64,000 nucleotides of DNA. Origin: Streptomyces sp. CA-278952. Its GTDB lineage: Bacteria > Actinomycetota > Actinomycetes > Streptomycetales > Streptomycetaceae. This document shows, piece by piece, positions 35,100 to 45,007 of this stretch (positions within the stretch are counted from its first letter, which is position 1; each line of letters begins with the position of its first letter). The position numbers and the translations under genes are program-made. Under the pieces are notes generated by a model that made no database searches, was not told where the DNA came from, and saw only the letters and a program-made list of their open reading frames with translations. Location of the stretch: assembly GCF_028747205.1 (NCBI RefSeq), contig NZ_CP112880.1, positions 5,270,001 to 5,334,000 of the forward strand, written 5' to 3'.

Positions 35100-36629
35100 T
35101 CAGGCTCCGATGGCGGCGGGCCGCTCGACGCCGCTCGCGGCGTCGTTCCCGCCCGGCGGGGCCGCGCCGCCCCGGCCGTCGTCGTCGGACGAGGGCCCAC
35201 CCGTCGCCGCCGCCCGCCGGGCGCGGAGACCGAACGCGCTGACGGCGGCGGCGGTCAGGGCGGCGGCCAGCGGGACGACCAGGGCGGCGCGGTACCCGTC
35301 GAGGAGGGCGGCAGGTGACGTCCCGTCCGTGGCGCCGATGTTGACGGCCGCCACCGCGGACAGCCCCAGCGCGGCCCCGAACTGGAAGGACGTATAGAGC
35401 AGCGCGCCGGCCACCCCCTGCTCCTCCTCGGCGATGCCGGCGGTGGCCACGATGGTGAGGGGCCCGTAGACCAGGGAGAAGGCCACACCCAGGAGCAGCA
35501 GGCCCGGGAACATCGCCGCGTACGTCCAGTCCGCGGCGATCGGCAGGAACAGGGCGTACGACAGCGACGCGAGGAGCAGCCCGCCGAGGATGACCCGGGC
35601 GTTGCCGAACCGGGCCACCAGCCTCGGAGTGAGGAGCGGCGAGAGGACCGCGTCCACGCCGATCACGATCAGCGCGAAGCTGGTCTGGAGGGACGACCAG
35701 CCGCGCAGCTCCTGGAGGTAGAGCACGGCGATGAACTGGAAGCCGAAGAACCCCGCGGCGAACAGCAGCCCCGACACATTGGCGCGGACCAGCGCCCCGC
35801 TGCGGAAGAGGCCCAGGCGCACCAGCGGTGACGACGAGGCGCGCTCGATGAGGACGAACGCGAGGAAGAGGAGCAGGGCCGCGCCGATCGTGCCGACGGT
35901 CCAGGCGGCCGGGACGTGCGTGGCCCGCTCGACGCCGAAGACGAGCAGCAGGATCCCGGCGGTGACGGCCACCGCCCCGGCCAGGTCGACGCCCTGCCCG
36001 GCGCGGTCCGGGCGGGGCGAGGCGGGGAGGAGCGCCAGCGCGGCGAGAAGGATGCCGAACGAGAGGACGACCGGGGCGAAGAACACCCAGCGCCAGTCGA
36101 TGGCGGAGAGCAGCCCGCCGACGACCAGGCCGATCGAGAAGCCCCCGGCGGCGGTGCCCGCGTAGACCAGCAGGGCCTTGTCGCGCTGCGGCCCCTCCGG
36201 GAAACCGGTGGTGATGATCGACAGTCCGGCCGGTGTCATGAAGGCGGCGGCGATCCCGGTCACGAAGCGGGCGACGACCAGCATCCAGCCCTCGGTGGCC
36301 AGCCCGCCCAGCCCGGAGAAGAGCAGGAACACCACGAGCCAGAGGGCGAACATCCGGCGGCGGCCGAACAGATCGGCCGCCCGTCCGCCCAGCAGCATGA
36401 AGCCGCCGTAGCCGAGGACATACGCGCTCATCACCCACTGGAGCGTGCCGGTGGACAGGTCAAGGTCCTCGCGGATCGCGGGCAGGGCCACGTTGAGCAT
36501 GGCCACATCGATGCCCTCCAGGAAGATCGCGCCGCACAGGACGAGCAGCACGGCCCAGGCGCGGCCGGTCATGCGGTCCCTGCTCGCACTCGTCGGGGGC
36601 GGTTCCGAAAGGGATGGTGATGAGGACAC
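35100..36629 (-). CDS. MFS drug/metabolite efflux transporter (DHA2, 14-TM)
   Basis: 509 aa. About 14 hydrophobic segments. Motif A is GGRAADLFGRRRMF; motif C-like GTAAGGFSIGLVVGGLL marks an antiporter; LNVALPAIREDLDLS near the N-terminus is typical of EmrB/QacA relatives. GTG at 36629 has AAGGAG 9-10 nt upstream, preferred to a longer frame. Divergent from an HxlR-type regulator that probably controls it. Substrate unknown. Confidence 0.9.
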   Translation of the reverse strand: MSSSPSLSEPPPTSASRDRMTGRAWAVLLVLCGAIFLEGIDVAMLNVALPAIREDLDLSTGTLQWVMSAYVLGYGGFMLLGGRAADLFGRRRMFALWLVVFLLFSGLGGLATEGWMLVVARFVTGIAAAFMTPAGLSIITTGFPEGPQRDKALLVYAGTAAGGFSIGLVVGGLLSAIDWRWVFFAPVVLSFGILLAALALLPASPRPDRAGQGVDLAGAVAVTAGILLLVFGVERATHVPAAWTVGTIGAALLLFLAFVLIERASSSPLVRLGLFRSGALVRANVSGLLFAAGFFGFQFIAVLYLQELRGWSSLQTSFALIVIGVDAVLSPLLTPRLVARFGNARVILGGLLLASLSYALFLPIAADWTYAAMFPGLLLLGVAFSLVYGPLTIVATAGIAEEEQGVAGALLYTSFQFGAALGLSAVAAVNIGATDGTSPAALLDGYRAALVVPLAAALTAAAVSAFGLRARRAAATGGPSSDDDGRGGAAPPGGNDAASGVERPAAIGA

Positions 36630-36737
36630 GGGGGCTTCTCCTTGGGTGCGGATCAATGGGCACGACGAGGCACCGCAACGGCGGTCGGGCGGATCGTGGT
36701 CAGCGTGAGGAGGGCCCAAGCGACCGCGCTGCGCGGC

Positions 36738-36775
36738 TAGTTACCGAATTGCCGGTCGGTTCCCTCTTGTAACCA
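36738..36775. promoter_or_regulatory. Candidate HxlR operator between MFS and regulator genes
   Basis: Inverted repeat TAGTTAC (36738-36744) and GTAACCA (36769-36775), one mismatch, centred in the 174-bp divergent gap. GTAC/GTTAC-type half sites are common for HxlR regulators. Confidence 0.4.
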
Positions 36776-36803
36776 CTCGAAGCTTGCGGCACCGTGGGGA
36801 GGT

Positions 36804-37247
36804 ATGGAAGAAGGCACTTCGAAGTCACCGAGTAACTGCGCGGATACCGGCGTCGGTCAGGACTACGACATCAGCCAGTGGGACGTCCGCGAGGGATGCG
36901 AGGTGCGGCAGATCCTCGACCGCGTCGCGGACAAGTGGTCGCTCCTCGCCATCGCCCACCTGGAACGCCGTACGCTGCGCTTCTCCGAGCTGCGCCGGCT
37001 GATCGAGGGCATCAGCCAGCGCATGCTGACGGTGACCCTGCGCCAGCTCGAACGCGACGGCCTGGTGCGACGCACGGTCTACCCCGTCGTTCCGCCCCGC
37101 GTGGAGTACGCGTTGACGGAGCTGGGCGCGACGCTGCACACGACGATCAGGTCCCTGGTCGACTGGACCGAGAGCCACCAGCAGGAGATCGCGAAGGCGC
37201 GCGCCGACTACGACGCCCGCAAGGAAGCCGAGGTGTCGGCCTCCTGA
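36804..37247 (+). CDS. HxlR-family transcriptional regulator
   Basis: 147 aa winged helix. The family core is WDVREGCEVRQILDRVADKWSLL followed by RFSELRRLIEGISQRMLTVTLRQLERDGLV and the wing YPVVPPRVEYALTELG. HxlR proteins often sense reactive electrophiles or drugs. The ATG at 36804 has GGGGAGG unusually close (1 nt), so the true start is not beyond doubt. Likely represses the divergent MFS gene. Confidence 0.9.
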   Translation: MEEGTSKSPSNCADTGVGQDYDISQWDVREGCEVRQILDRVADKWSLLAIAHLERRTLRFSELRRLIEGISQRMLTVTLRQLERDGLVRRTVYPVVPPRVEYALTELGATLHTTIRSLVDWTESHQQEIAKARADYDARKEAEVSAS

Positions 37248-37300
37248 GACCGTGGGTCATCGCCGTGTCCACCGCGCCGGGGCCGCACTAAAGTGAAGCG

Positions 37301-37843
37301 GTGAACTCACCCCAGGGAAACGCCGCTTCGCGCGTGGGCGAAGACGACCGCGAGAGCGCCGTGCGGCGTGTGCGGGAGGCGTACGCCGATGAGCACATCT
37401 CGCACGAGGAGATGGACGAGCGCCTCGGCCGGGTGCTGGCCGCCACGACGCAGGGCGAGCTCGCGTCGGCCGTCGACCTGCTCCCGGCGGAGGACCCGGG
37501 CACCACGGCGACGATCGCCGCCGCCGGCGGACGGATCAAGCGGCGGGGCGCATGGCAGGTCCCCCGCGTTCTCAAGGTCGAGTCCGCCTTCGGGCGGGTG
37601 CGGCTGGACCTGTCCCGGGCGGTCATCGAATACCCGGTCGTCGACATCGAGCTGAGCCTCGGCACCGGCAACGCGAGCATCACGGTGCCGCGCGACGCGA
37701 TCGTCGAGGTCGAGGGCCTGACGACCGGCTGGAAGGACCTGCGCTACAGGCCCCGGCAGCCGACCCGCGCCGGAGCGCCGCGCATCCGCTTCTCGGGGGC
37801 GCTGGGATACGGACGGCTGAAGATCCGCCACGCCTGGCGCTGA
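37301..37843 (+). CDS. DUF1707 domain protein
   Basis: 180 aa. The N-terminal DUF1707 (about 15-65) carries the usual REAYADEHISHEEMDERLGRVLAA pattern; the rest is a beta-rich domain resembling LiaF-type C-terminal strands (IELSLGTGNASITVPRDAIVEVEG). The GTG at 37301 has no clear Shine-Dalgarno, but TAAAGT at 37289-37294 is 6 nt upstream, so the message may be leaderless. DUF1707 proteins are frequent in Streptomyces; their function is not established. Confidence 0.85.
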   Translation: MNSPQGNAASRVGEDDRESAVRRVREAYADEHISHEEMDERLGRVLAATTQGELASAVDLLPAEDPGTTATIAAAGGRIKRRGAWQVPRVLKVESAFGRVRLDLSRAVIEYPVVDIELSLGTGNASITVPRDAIVEVEGLTTGWKDLRYRPRQPTRAGAPRIRFSGALGYGRLKIRHAWR

Positions 37844-37846
37844 GGC

Positions 37847-38062
37847 GTGGTCCTGGTCGGCCACTCCTACGGCGGAGCGGTCATCACAGAGGCCGGCGAC
37901 CTGCCCAACGTCACCGGTCTCGTCTACATCGCCGCCTTCGCCCCGGACGCCGGCGAGAGCCCCGGACAGATCAGCCAGGAGAAGCCCCCCGCGGCGTTCG
38001 AGAACCTCGCCCCGGACTCCGACGGCTACCTGTGGATCAAGCAGGACAAGTTCCATCGGGTG
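37847..38062 (+). pseudogene. Alpha/beta-hydrolase remnant
   Basis: About 70 codons of a typical alpha/beta hydrolase: nucleophile elbow VVLVGHSYGGAVI with Ser, then VTGLVYIAAFAPDAGESPGQI and DGYLWIKQDKFH. The N-terminal half of the fold is missing because the DUF1707 gene ends 3 bp earlier. Homology stops at about 38062, after which the frame drifts into unrelated sequence. Truncated at both ends. Confidence 0.75.
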
Positions 38063-38094
38063 GAGGCTTCCGCGATCACAGCCGTGTGGTCGGA

Positions 38095-38266
38095 AACCGC
38101 CAGAGGTCGCTGTCTCGGGTCCCCCGGTGCTGGTAGTCGTGGCGGGCGATGTGCATGTTGTCGAGCACGACCCAACAGTCCGCCGCGTACAGCTTGGCCA
38201 GCGTGGAGAGACGGGGGGAGAGAAGTTGGGACGGTGGATGGCACAGAGTCTGCCCGCTGCCGGCCT
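38095..38266 (-). pseudogene. Possible 3' fragment of another gene
   Basis: The minus strand has an open frame ending in TGA with good codon use and a protein-like tail (LAKLYAADCWVVLDNMHIAR, then HDYQHRG). It has no start and abuts the YdcF stop codon. It faintly resembles the C-terminus of TauD-like dioxygenases (VVLDN...), but this is weak. It faces the hydrolase remnant, so two broken genes meet near 38.07-38.1 kb. Confidence 0.35.
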
Positions 38267-38267
38267 G

Positions 38268-38945
38268 TCAGGGTGTGACGAGGCGACTGGTGAAGCCTGC
38301 GGTCAGGAGGGTTTCGTAGGCGGCATGCACATCCTCCGGGACATCCTGCTCGACGGCGAATCCAAGCTTGGGATACTCGATCACCCGTTGGAGGTCGCCG
38401 ACGAGCATGTCCAGGACGAGCTTCTCGTCACCGATGCTCTTGACGTAGTCGTCCAGCTCCAAGGGTTCGGAGGCACAGCGCACATCGACCTCGGGCCAGA
38501 GCTTGCGGGCGGTGGCGTACGAACGGCGCTCCATGTACGGCTTGGAGACCAGCAGTACCGAGGCCGGGGAAATCCCGGCCTCAGTGAGCACCTGTCGGGA
38601 GTACGTGATGTTGTGGCCGGTGTTGCCGGCGCAAGGCTCCAGCAGGATCGCCTCAACCGGTACGCCAAGGGCGAGGGCGTGCTCCTTGTAGTGGACCGCT
38701 TCACCGCGGGGGAAGCGTGCCGCCGTAGTGGGGCTGTTGCCGCCGGTGAAGACAAGGACGGGGAAGAGCCCGGCCCGGTAGAGCCCGGCGCTCGTGGTCG
38801 CCACGCCGAGATCGTGACTGCCGAGTCCGATCGCCACGTCCGCCGGACGAAGTTCGTGACGCATCTGGTGGTAGTCCCAGATCAGCCGGGCGTCCGCCCA
38901 CTGTTCGTCGCTCACGGCCTGCTGGATGTCCGTCGGTCCCGTCAC
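38268..38945 (-). CDS. YdcF/SanA-like (DUF218) protein
   Basis: 225 aa, no signal peptide. DUF218 motifs: VAIGLGSHDLG, LFPVLVFTGGNSPTTAARFPRGEAVHYKEHALALGVP, ILLEPCAGNTGHNITYSRQVL, VSKPYMERRSYATARKLWP. The E. coli relatives YdcF and SanA act near the envelope or bind S-adenosylmethionine; the role is not settled. GTG at 38945 has GAGGAG 8 nt upstream. GC content is visibly lower than in the flanking acyl-CoA genes, and it is bordered by gene remnants, so it may have been acquired. Confidence 0.85.
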   Translation of the reverse strand: MTGPTDIQQAVSDEQWADARLIWDYHQMRHELRPADVAIGLGSHDLGVATTSAGLYRAGLFPVLVFTGGNSPTTAARFPRGEAVHYKEHALALGVPVEAILLEPCAGNTGHNITYSRQVLTEAGISPASVLLVSKPYMERRSYATARKLWPEVDVRCASEPLELDDYVKSIGDEKLVLDMLVGDLQRVIEYPKLGFAVEQDVPEDVHAAYETLLTAGFTSRLVTP

Positions 38946-39125
38946 CGGTGTCTCTCCTCGATCAGTGGCGCCCGGGGCTCTTCGCCCCACCGCTGGTGGC
39001 GTGCCTGCTCCTGATGCCCTCGATGCTGCGTCGCTGGTGGCTGAGCCCGTAGTCGGCTGCCATGTTCCCTGCGTTGTCGCTGAATGGCACCCCGTGACAT
39101 AGACCATGGGGCATATCGGGCTTGA

Positions 39126-39157
39126 CCGGCCGCCGTGAACCCATCCACGGCGGCCGG
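39126..39157 (-). terminator. Terminator after the acyl-CoA degradation operon
   Basis: Perfect 12-bp stem CCGGCCGCCGTG / CACGGCGGCCGG with an 8-nt loop, 34 bp past the acdH stop. The remaining 38946-39125 has no gene I can support. Confidence 0.8.
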
Positions 39158-39190
39158 GGCGACAGTCTCGGATTATCGGGAGGCGGCAGC

Positions 39191-40357
39191 TCAGCCCGGC
39201 AGCCCCAACTCCCGTGCGATCAGCATCCGCTGCACCTCGCTCGTCCCCTCGCCGATCTCCAGGATCTTCGAGTCGCGCCACATCCGCGCCACCGGGTACT
39301 CGTTCATGAAGCCGTAGCCGCCGTGGATCTGCGTCGCCTCCCGGGCGTTGTCCACCGCGACCGTCGAGGAGTACAGCTTCGCGATCGCCGCCTCCTTCTT
39401 GAACGGTTCGCCTGCCACCAGCCGCGAGGCCGCGTCGCGCCAGCCCACCCGGGCCATGTGGGCGCGCATCTCCATGTCGGCGATCTTGAACTGGATCGCC
39501 TGGTTCGCGCCGATCGGCCTGCCGAACGCGTGGCGCTCGGCCGCGTACTTCACCGACTCGTCCACGCAGCCCTGCGCCAGGCCCGTGGCCAGCGCCGAGA
39601 TCGCGACCCGGCCCTCGTCGAGGATCCGCAGGAACTGCGCGTAGCCCCGGCCCTCCTCGCCCAGGAGGTTCGCCGCCGGGACGCGGACGTCGGCGAAGGA
39701 CAGCTCCCGGGTGTCCGAGGCGTTCCAGCCGACCTTGGAGTAGGGGGCCGCCACCGTGAAGCCGGGGGTGCCGGCAGGGACGATGATCGCGGAGATGCGG
39801 GGGCGGCCGTCCTCCTTGCGGCCGGTCACCGCCGTCACCGTGACCAACTCGGTGATGTCCGTACCGGAGTTGGTGATGAAGCACTTCGAGCCGTTGATCA
39901 CCCACTCGTTCGTCGCCTCGTCCAGGACCGCCGTCGTCCGCGTGCCGCCCGCGTCCGAGCCGCCGTCCGGCTCGGTCAGGCCGAACGCGCCCAGCGCCTC
40001 GCCCGCGCAGAGCTTCGGCAGCCACTGCCGCTTCTGCTCCTCCGTGCCGAACAGGTGCAGCGGCATCGCGCCCAGCGAGACCCCGGCCTCCAGGGTGATC
40101 GCCACCGAGGAGTCGACCCGGGCCAGCTCCTCCAGGGCGATCCCGAGCGCCAGGTAGTCGCCGCCCATGCCGCCGTACTCCTCCGGGAACGGCAGCCCGA
40201 ACAGGCCCATGCGGCCCATCTCGCGCACGATCTCGTACGGGAACTCATGGCGCTCGTAGAAGTCGCCGATCTTCGGCGCGACCACGTCGTGTGCGAACGC
40301 CTCGACCGTGCGGCGCAGTTCCTCGTGCTCGGCGGTCAGCCGGTGGTCCAGGGACAT
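39191..40357 (-). CDS. acdH: Acyl-CoA dehydrogenase (isovaleryl/short-branched-chain type)
   Basis: 388 aa flavoprotein. Signature one is GAFGLTEPDGGSDAGGTRT; signature two is QIHGGYGFMNEYPVARMWRDSKILEIGEGTSEVQRMLIAR, holding the catalytic-loop region. With HMG-CoA lyase and a biotin carboxylase next to it, isovaleryl-CoA (leucine pathway) is the likely substrate. As I recall, the S. coelicolor counterpart is acdH (SCO2779). It is last in the operon, 7 bp after hmgL. Confidence 0.93.
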   Translation of the reverse strand: MSLDHRLTAEHEELRRTVEAFAHDVVAPKIGDFYERHEFPYEIVREMGRMGLFGLPFPEEYGGMGGDYLALGIALEELARVDSSVAITLEAGVSLGAMPLHLFGTEEQKRQWLPKLCAGEALGAFGLTEPDGGSDAGGTRTTAVLDEATNEWVINGSKCFITNSGTDITELVTVTAVTGRKEDGRPRISAIIVPAGTPGFTVAAPYSKVGWNASDTRELSFADVRVPAANLLGEEGRGYAQFLRILDEGRVAISALATGLAQGCVDESVKYAAERHAFGRPIGANQAIQFKIADMEMRAHMARVGWRDAASRLVAGEPFKKEAAIAKLYSSTVAVDNAREATQIHGGYGFMNEYPVARMWRDSKILEIGEGTSEVQRMLIARELGLPG

Positions 40358-40364
40358 GGGTGGC

Positions 40365-41339
40365 TCACTCCTTGTGGGAGGGGGAAGAAGAGGGAGGGGT
40401 CAGGGCGCGGACCGTGCGGGATGGGCTCGGTCGGCCCAGGTGTCCGGCGAGCCAGACGCTGGTGGCGGTCAACTCATCGAGGTCGACGCCTGTTTCGACG
40501 CCGAGGCCGTTGAGCATCCATACGAGGTCCTCGGTGGCGAGATTGCCCGTGGCGCTCTTCGCGTACGGACAGCCGCCCAGGCCGCCCGCCGAGGCGTCGA
40601 CCGTGCTCACCCCGTGCTGGAGTGCCGCCAGGGTGTTGGACAGTGCCTGGCCGTACGTGTCGTGGAAGTGGACGCCGATGGACCGGGTGGGGACGGACGC
40701 CTCGTTCAGCGCTGTCAGCAGGGCCGTCACGTGGCCCGGTGTCGCCACTCCGATCGTGTCGCCCAGCGACAGCTCGTCACAGCCCAGGTCCATCAGCGCC
40801 TTCGCGACCCGGACCACCTGTGCCACGGGCACCGCGCCTTCCCACGGGTCGCCGAAGCACATCGACAGATAGCCGCGCACCCGCGCCTTCTCCGCCTTGG
40901 CGCGGGCCACCACCGGCTCGAACATGGCCAGCGACTCGTCCACGGTCCGGTTCAGGTTGCGTGCGGCGAACGTCTCCGTCGCCGAGCCGAACACCGCGAT
41001 CGACCGGACCCCGAGCGCCAGCGCCCGGTCCAGTCCGGGTTCGTTCGGCACGAGGACCGGGAGGGAGACGTCGCCCACGTCCGCGATGTCCCCGAGGAGG
41101 GGGAACAGGGCTTCCGCGTCGGCCAGTTGCGGCACCCACTTGGGGTGCACGAAGCTCGTCGCCTCGATCGTGGTCAGGCCGGCCACCGCCAGGCGGCGGA
41201 TGAACTCCGCCTTCACCTCCGTCGGAACGACTCCCTTCTCGTTCTGGAGGCCGTCCCGTGCGCCCACTTCGTGGATACGGACCCGGGCCGGCAGCCCGGG
41301 GGCCGGGACCTGCATCGGGAGCGTGCGCGTGGTGGTCAT
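40365..41339 (-). CDS. hmgL: Hydroxymethylglutaryl-CoA lyase
   Basis: 324 aa TIM-barrel lyase. N-terminal [17 protein letters not shown] with catalytic Arg/Asp, metal-binding [12 protein letters not shown], and the flexible-loop Cys in [15 protein letters not shown]. It cleaves HMG-CoA to acetoacetate and acetyl-CoA, the end of leucine degradation. ATGA overlap with the carboxylase gene upstream. Confidence 0.96.
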   Translation of the reverse strand: MTTTRTLPMQVPAPGLPARVRIHEVGARDGLQNEKGVVPTEVKAEFIRRLAVAGLTTIEATSFVHPKWVPQLADAEALFPLLGDIADVGDVSLPVLVPNEPGLDRALALGVRSIAVFGSATETFAARNLNRTVDESLAMFEPVVARAKAEKARVRGYLSMCFGDPWEGAVPVAQVVRVAKALMDLGCDELSLGDTIGVATPGHVTALLTALNEASVPTRSIGVHFHDTYGQALSNTLAALQHGVSTVDASAGGLGGCPYAKSATGNLATEDLVWMLNGLGVETGVDLDELTATSVWLAGHLGRPSPSRTVRALTPPSSSPSHKE

Positions 41340-43297
41340 GAGCCCTCCTGAGCCGAAGCGGCCGCGACGGGGACCACCACCGCCAGGATCTGGTCCATCG
41401 CGACCGTCGCACCCGCCGTGACGTCCAGCTCGGTGACGGTTCCCGCGTGCGGGGCGGAGATCACGTGCTCCATCTTCATCGCCTCCACCACGAGCAGGCT
41501 CTGCCCCGCCTCCACCTCGTCCCCGACGGCGACCTTCACCACCGTGACCGTGCCCGGCATCGGGGCCGCCAGGGTGTCCGCCCCGCCCCGGCCCGCCCCG
41601 CTCAGGGACGCCTCCACCGGGTCGTGGTCCTGGACGTGCCAGGTGTCGCCGTCCCGGCCCAGCCAGTCCCCGAAGCGGTGGAAGTGGCCCACCGCGCCGT
41701 CGAGTTCGACCGTGACCCGGTCGGGCGTGACCGTCGCGGAGGCCGGAGCGCCGTACGTCACCGGGTCCGCGCCCGCCACCCGCAGCGGGAAGAGCAGCGG
41801 TGCCCGTACGCCCCCCGTGCGCCACCCGTTCGGCACCGAGAACGGGTCCGTCCAGCCGCCCGCGTCCGCCCGGGGCTCCAGCGCCTCCCGGCGGACCGCT
41901 GCCGCCGCCGCGTACACCTCGTCCGGCACCCCGTCCGGCACCAGGCCCTCCGCCTCGCGCTCCACAAGACCGGTGTCCAGGTCGCCGGAGACCACGTCCG
42001 GGTGGGCCAGCAGGCGGCGCAGGAAGCCCGCGTTGGTCGGGACGCCGAGGATGACGGTGTCCGCGAGGGCCGCCCGCAGTTTGCGCAGCGCGCTCGCGCG
42101 GTCGGGGCCGTACGCGATGACCTTCGACAGCATCGGGTCGTACAGGCTGCCCACCGGCACGCCCTCGCTGAGCCCCGAGTCCGTCCGCACCCCGCCGCCC
42201 TGCGGCTCGCGCAGTGCCAGCACCGTACCGCCGGAGGGCAGGAAGCCCCGGGCCGGGTCCTCGGCGCAGACGCGGGCCTCGATCGCCCAGCCGGTCAGGG
42301 TGATGTCCTCCTGCGCGTACGGCAGTCGCTCGCCGGACGCCACCCGCAGCTGCCACTCCACCAGGTCCAGGCCGGTGACCAGCTCGGTGACCGGGTGCTC
42401 GACCTGGAGGCGGGTGTTCATCTCCATGAAGTAGTACGAGGCCGGGTCGGCGCCCGGGACGATGAACTCCACCGTGCCGGCGCCCGCGTACCCGCAGGAG
42501 CGCGCCGCCTGTACGGCCGCCTCGCCCATGGCCGCCCGGGTCTCCTCGTCGAGGAAGACCGAAGGGGCCTCCTCGATGATCTTCTGGTGGCGGCGCTGGA
42601 GCGAGCACTCGCGCTCGCCGAGGTGGATCACGTTGCCGTGGGTGTCGGCCAGCACCTGGATCTCGATGTGGCGCGGCCGGTCGATCCACCGCTCCACCAG
42701 GAGGGTGTCGTCGCCGAAGGAGGCCCGTGCCTCGCGGCGGGCCGCCGCGATCTCCTCCGCCAGCACCGCCGCGTCGCGGACCAGGCGCATGCCCTTGCCG
42801 CCGCCGCCCGCGGAGGGCTTCAGGAGGACCGGCACGCCGATCTCCCGTGCCGCTTCCTCCAGTTGGGCGTCGGTCAGGCCACTTCCGGAGGAGCCGGGCA
42901 CGACCGGGACCCCGGCCGCCGCGACCGTCTCCTTGGCCCGGATCTTGTCGCCCATGAGCGAGATCGCGGAGGCGGGCGGGCCGATGAAGACCAGCCCCGC
43001 GTCCGCGCACGCCTGGGCGAAGCCGGCGTTCTCCGCCAGGAACCCGTACCCGGGGTGCACGGCCTGCGCGCCGGTGCGGCGGGCCGCCTCCAGCAGTGCG
43101 GGCACGTTCAGATAGCTCTCGGACGCGGGCGGCGGGCCGATCCGGACCGCCGTGTCCGCCTCCCGTACATGCCGGGCGTCCGCGTCCGCGTCGCTGAAGA
43201 CCGCGACCGAGCGCACGCCCTGCTCCCGCAGGGTCCGGATCACCCGGACCGCGATCTCGCCGCGGTTGGCGACCAGAACGGTGTCGAACATCGTCAT
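41336..43297 (-). CDS. Biotin-dependent acyl-CoA carboxylase alpha subunit (BC-BCCP)
   Basis: 653 aa. Biotin carboxylase domain (1-450): [22 protein letters not shown]-grasp [28 protein letters not shown]. The biotinyl domain at the C-terminus has the biotinylated Lys608 in VEAMKMEH. In this operon it is most likely methylcrotonyl-CoA carboxylase alpha (LiuD-type), though propionyl/acetyl-CoA carboxylase cannot be ruled out. Start chosen at 43297; MFDT two codons later is the alternative, both sharing GAGGAA. Confidence 0.93.
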   Translation of the reverse strand: MTMFDTVLVANRGEIAVRVIRTLREQGVRSVAVFSDADADARHVREADTAVRIGPPPASESYLNVPALLEAARRTGAQAVHPGYGFLAENAGFAQACADAGLVFIGPPASAISLMGDKIRAKETVAAAGVPVVPGSSGSGLTDAQLEEAAREIGVPVLLKPSAGGGGKGMRLVRDAAVLAEEIAAARREARASFGDDTLLVERWIDRPRHIEIQVLADTHGNVIHLGERECSLQRRHQKIIEEAPSVFLDEETRAAMGEAAVQAARSCGYAGAGTVEFIVPGADPASYYFMEMNTRLQVEHPVTELVTGLDLVEWQLRVASGERLPYAQEDITLTGWAIEARVCAEDPARGFLPSGGTVLALREPQGGGVRTDSGLSEGVPVGSLYDPMLSKVIAYGPDRASALRKLRAALADTVILGVPTNAGFLRRLLAHPDVVSGDLDTGLVEREAEGLVPDGVPDEVYAAAAAVRREALEPRADAGGWTDPFSVPNGWRTGGVRAPLLFPLRVAGADPVTYGAPASATVTPDRVTVELDGAVGHFHRFGDWLGRDGDTWHVQDHDPVEASLSGAGRGGADTLAAPMPGTVTVVKVAVGDEVEAGQSLLVVEAMKMEHVISAPHAGTVTELDVTAGATVAMDQILAVVVPVAAASAQEGS

Positions 43298-43304
43298 CTG
43301 TTCC

Positions 43305-44927
43305 TCACATCCGGAAGACGCCGAAGCCGGGCCCGGCCGGGTCCTTCTGGGGCAGCGGGGCATTGGCGCAGGCCGTGAGCGCGAGGCCCAGGACCTGCCG
43401 GGTGTCCACGGGGTCGATCACGCCGTCGTCCCAGAGCCGGGCGGTCGCGTAGTAGGCGTTGCCCTGGGTCTCGTACTGGGCGCGGATCGGGGCCTTGAAC
43501 GTCTCCTCGTCCTCGGCGCTCCAGTCGTCGCCGAGCTGGTCGCGCTTGACGGTCGCCAGCACGGAAGCGGCCTGCTCGCCGCCCATCACCGAGATCTTGG
43601 CGTTCGGCCACATCCACAGGAAGCGGGGGCTGTAGGCCCGGCCGCACATCGAATAATTGCCCGCGCCGTACGAACCGCCGACCACGACCGTCAGCTTCGG
43701 CACGCGGGTGCAGGCCACGGCCGTGACCATCTTCGCGCCGTGCTTGGCGATGCCGCCCGCCTCGTAGTCCCGGCCGACCATGAAGCCGGAGATGTTCTGG
43801 AGGAAGACGAGCGGGATCCCCCGCTGGTCGCACAGCTCGATGAAGTGCGCGCCCTTCTGGGCCGACTCGGAGAACAGGATCCCGTTGTTCGCGACGATCC
43901 CGACCGGGTGGCCATGGATCCGGGCGAAGCCGGTGATCAGCGTCTGCCCGTACTCCGCCTTGAACTCCTGGAAGCGCGAGCCGTCCACCACGCGCGCGAT
44001 CACTTCGCGTACGTCGTACGGCGTCCGGGAGTCCACCGGGACCGCTCCGTACAGCCCGGCCGGGTCCACCTTCGGCTCCTCGGCCGGCTCGACCGACCAG
44101 GGGAGCGGGGCGCGGTCCGGGAGGGTCGCGACGATGTTGCGGACGATCCGCAGGGCGTGCGCGTCGTCCTCCGCGAGGTGGTCGGTGACCCCCGACGTAC
44201 GGGAGTGGACCTCGCCGCCGCCCAGCTCCTCCGCCGTGACGACCTCGCCGGTGGCGGCCTTCACCAGCGGCGGGCCGCCGAGGAAGATCGTGCCCTGGTT
44301 GCGGACGATGACGGCCTCGTCGCTCATCGCCGGGACGTACGCCCCGCCCGCCGTGCAGGAGCCCAGCACCGCCGCGATCTGCGGAATGCCGGCCCCCGAC
44401 ATCCGGGCCTGGTTGAAGAAGATCCGCCCGAAGTGGTCCCGGTCGGGGAAGACCTCGTCCTGCATCGGCAGGAACGCGCCGCCCGAGTCGACCAGATAGA
44501 GGCAGGGGAGGCGATTCTCCAGCGCCACTTCCTGGGCGCGCAGGTGCTTCTTCACGGTCATCGGGTAGTACGTGCCGCCCTTGACGGTCGCGTCATTGGC
44601 GACGATCACGCACTCCCGGCCGCTGACCCGCCCGATCCCGGCGATCACCCCGGCGGCCGGGGCGGCGCCCCCGTACAGCCCGTCGGCGGCCAGCGGGGCC
44701 AGCTCCAGGAACGGCGAGCCCGGGTCGAGGAGGGTGTCCACCCGGTCCCGGGGGAGCAGCTTGCCGCGCGCCTCGTGGCGGGCCCGCGCCTTCTCACCCC
44801 CGCCCAGCCGTGCCGTGGCGAGGCGTTCCGCCAGCTCGTCGGAGAGCGCGCGATGAGCCGCCTCGTTGGCCTGCCAGGCCTCCGAGGCGGGATCGGCCGC
44901 GCTCGCCAGGACCGGTGCCTGCTGCAT
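43305..44927 (-). CDS. Acyl-CoA carboxylase beta subunit (carboxyltransferase)
   Basis: 540 aa. Carboxyltransferase halves: [14 protein letters not shown] with [20 protein letters not shown], and later [29 protein letters not shown] plus [23 protein letters not shown]. The last motifs are typical of methylcrotonyl-CoA carboxylase beta subunits. ATG at 44927 gives MQQAP; an in-frame ATG lies 12 codons earlier. First gene of the minus-strand operon; 7 bp separate it from the alpha subunit. Confidence 0.93.
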   Translation of the reverse strand: MQQAPVLASAADPASEAWQANEAAHRALSDELAERLATARLGGGEKARARHEARGKLLPRDRVDTLLDPGSPFLELAPLAADGLYGGAAPAAGVIAGIGRVSGRECVIVANDATVKGGTYYPMTVKKHLRAQEVALENRLPCLYLVDSGGAFLPMQDEVFPDRDHFGRIFFNQARMSGAGIPQIAAVLGSCTAGGAYVPAMSDEAVIVRNQGTIFLGGPPLVKAATGEVVTAEELGGGEVHSRTSGVTDHLAEDDAHALRIVRNIVATLPDRAPLPWSVEPAEEPKVDPAGLYGAVPVDSRTPYDVREVIARVVDGSRFQEFKAEYGQTLITGFARIHGHPVGIVANNGILFSESAQKGAHFIELCDQRGIPLVFLQNISGFMVGRDYEAGGIAKHGAKMVTAVACTRVPKLTVVVGGSYGAGNYSMCGRAYSPRFLWMWPNAKISVMGGEQAASVLATVKRDQLGDDWSAEDEETFKAPIRAQYETQGNAYYATARLWDDGVIDPVDTRQVLGLALTACANAPLPQKDPAGPGFGVFRM

Positions 44928-45007
44928 CGTGTCGAGCCCCCTTGCCCGTACCGCGATAGTCAACCGCTGCTGTCTCTGCTGAAACTGCTGGTGGTGCTGG
45001 TACTGCT

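Noticed and set aside
38962..39144. 60-codon minus frame just upstream of ydcF
   Set aside because: No recognisable family and no ribosome site that stands out; could be a real leader peptide but cannot be supported.
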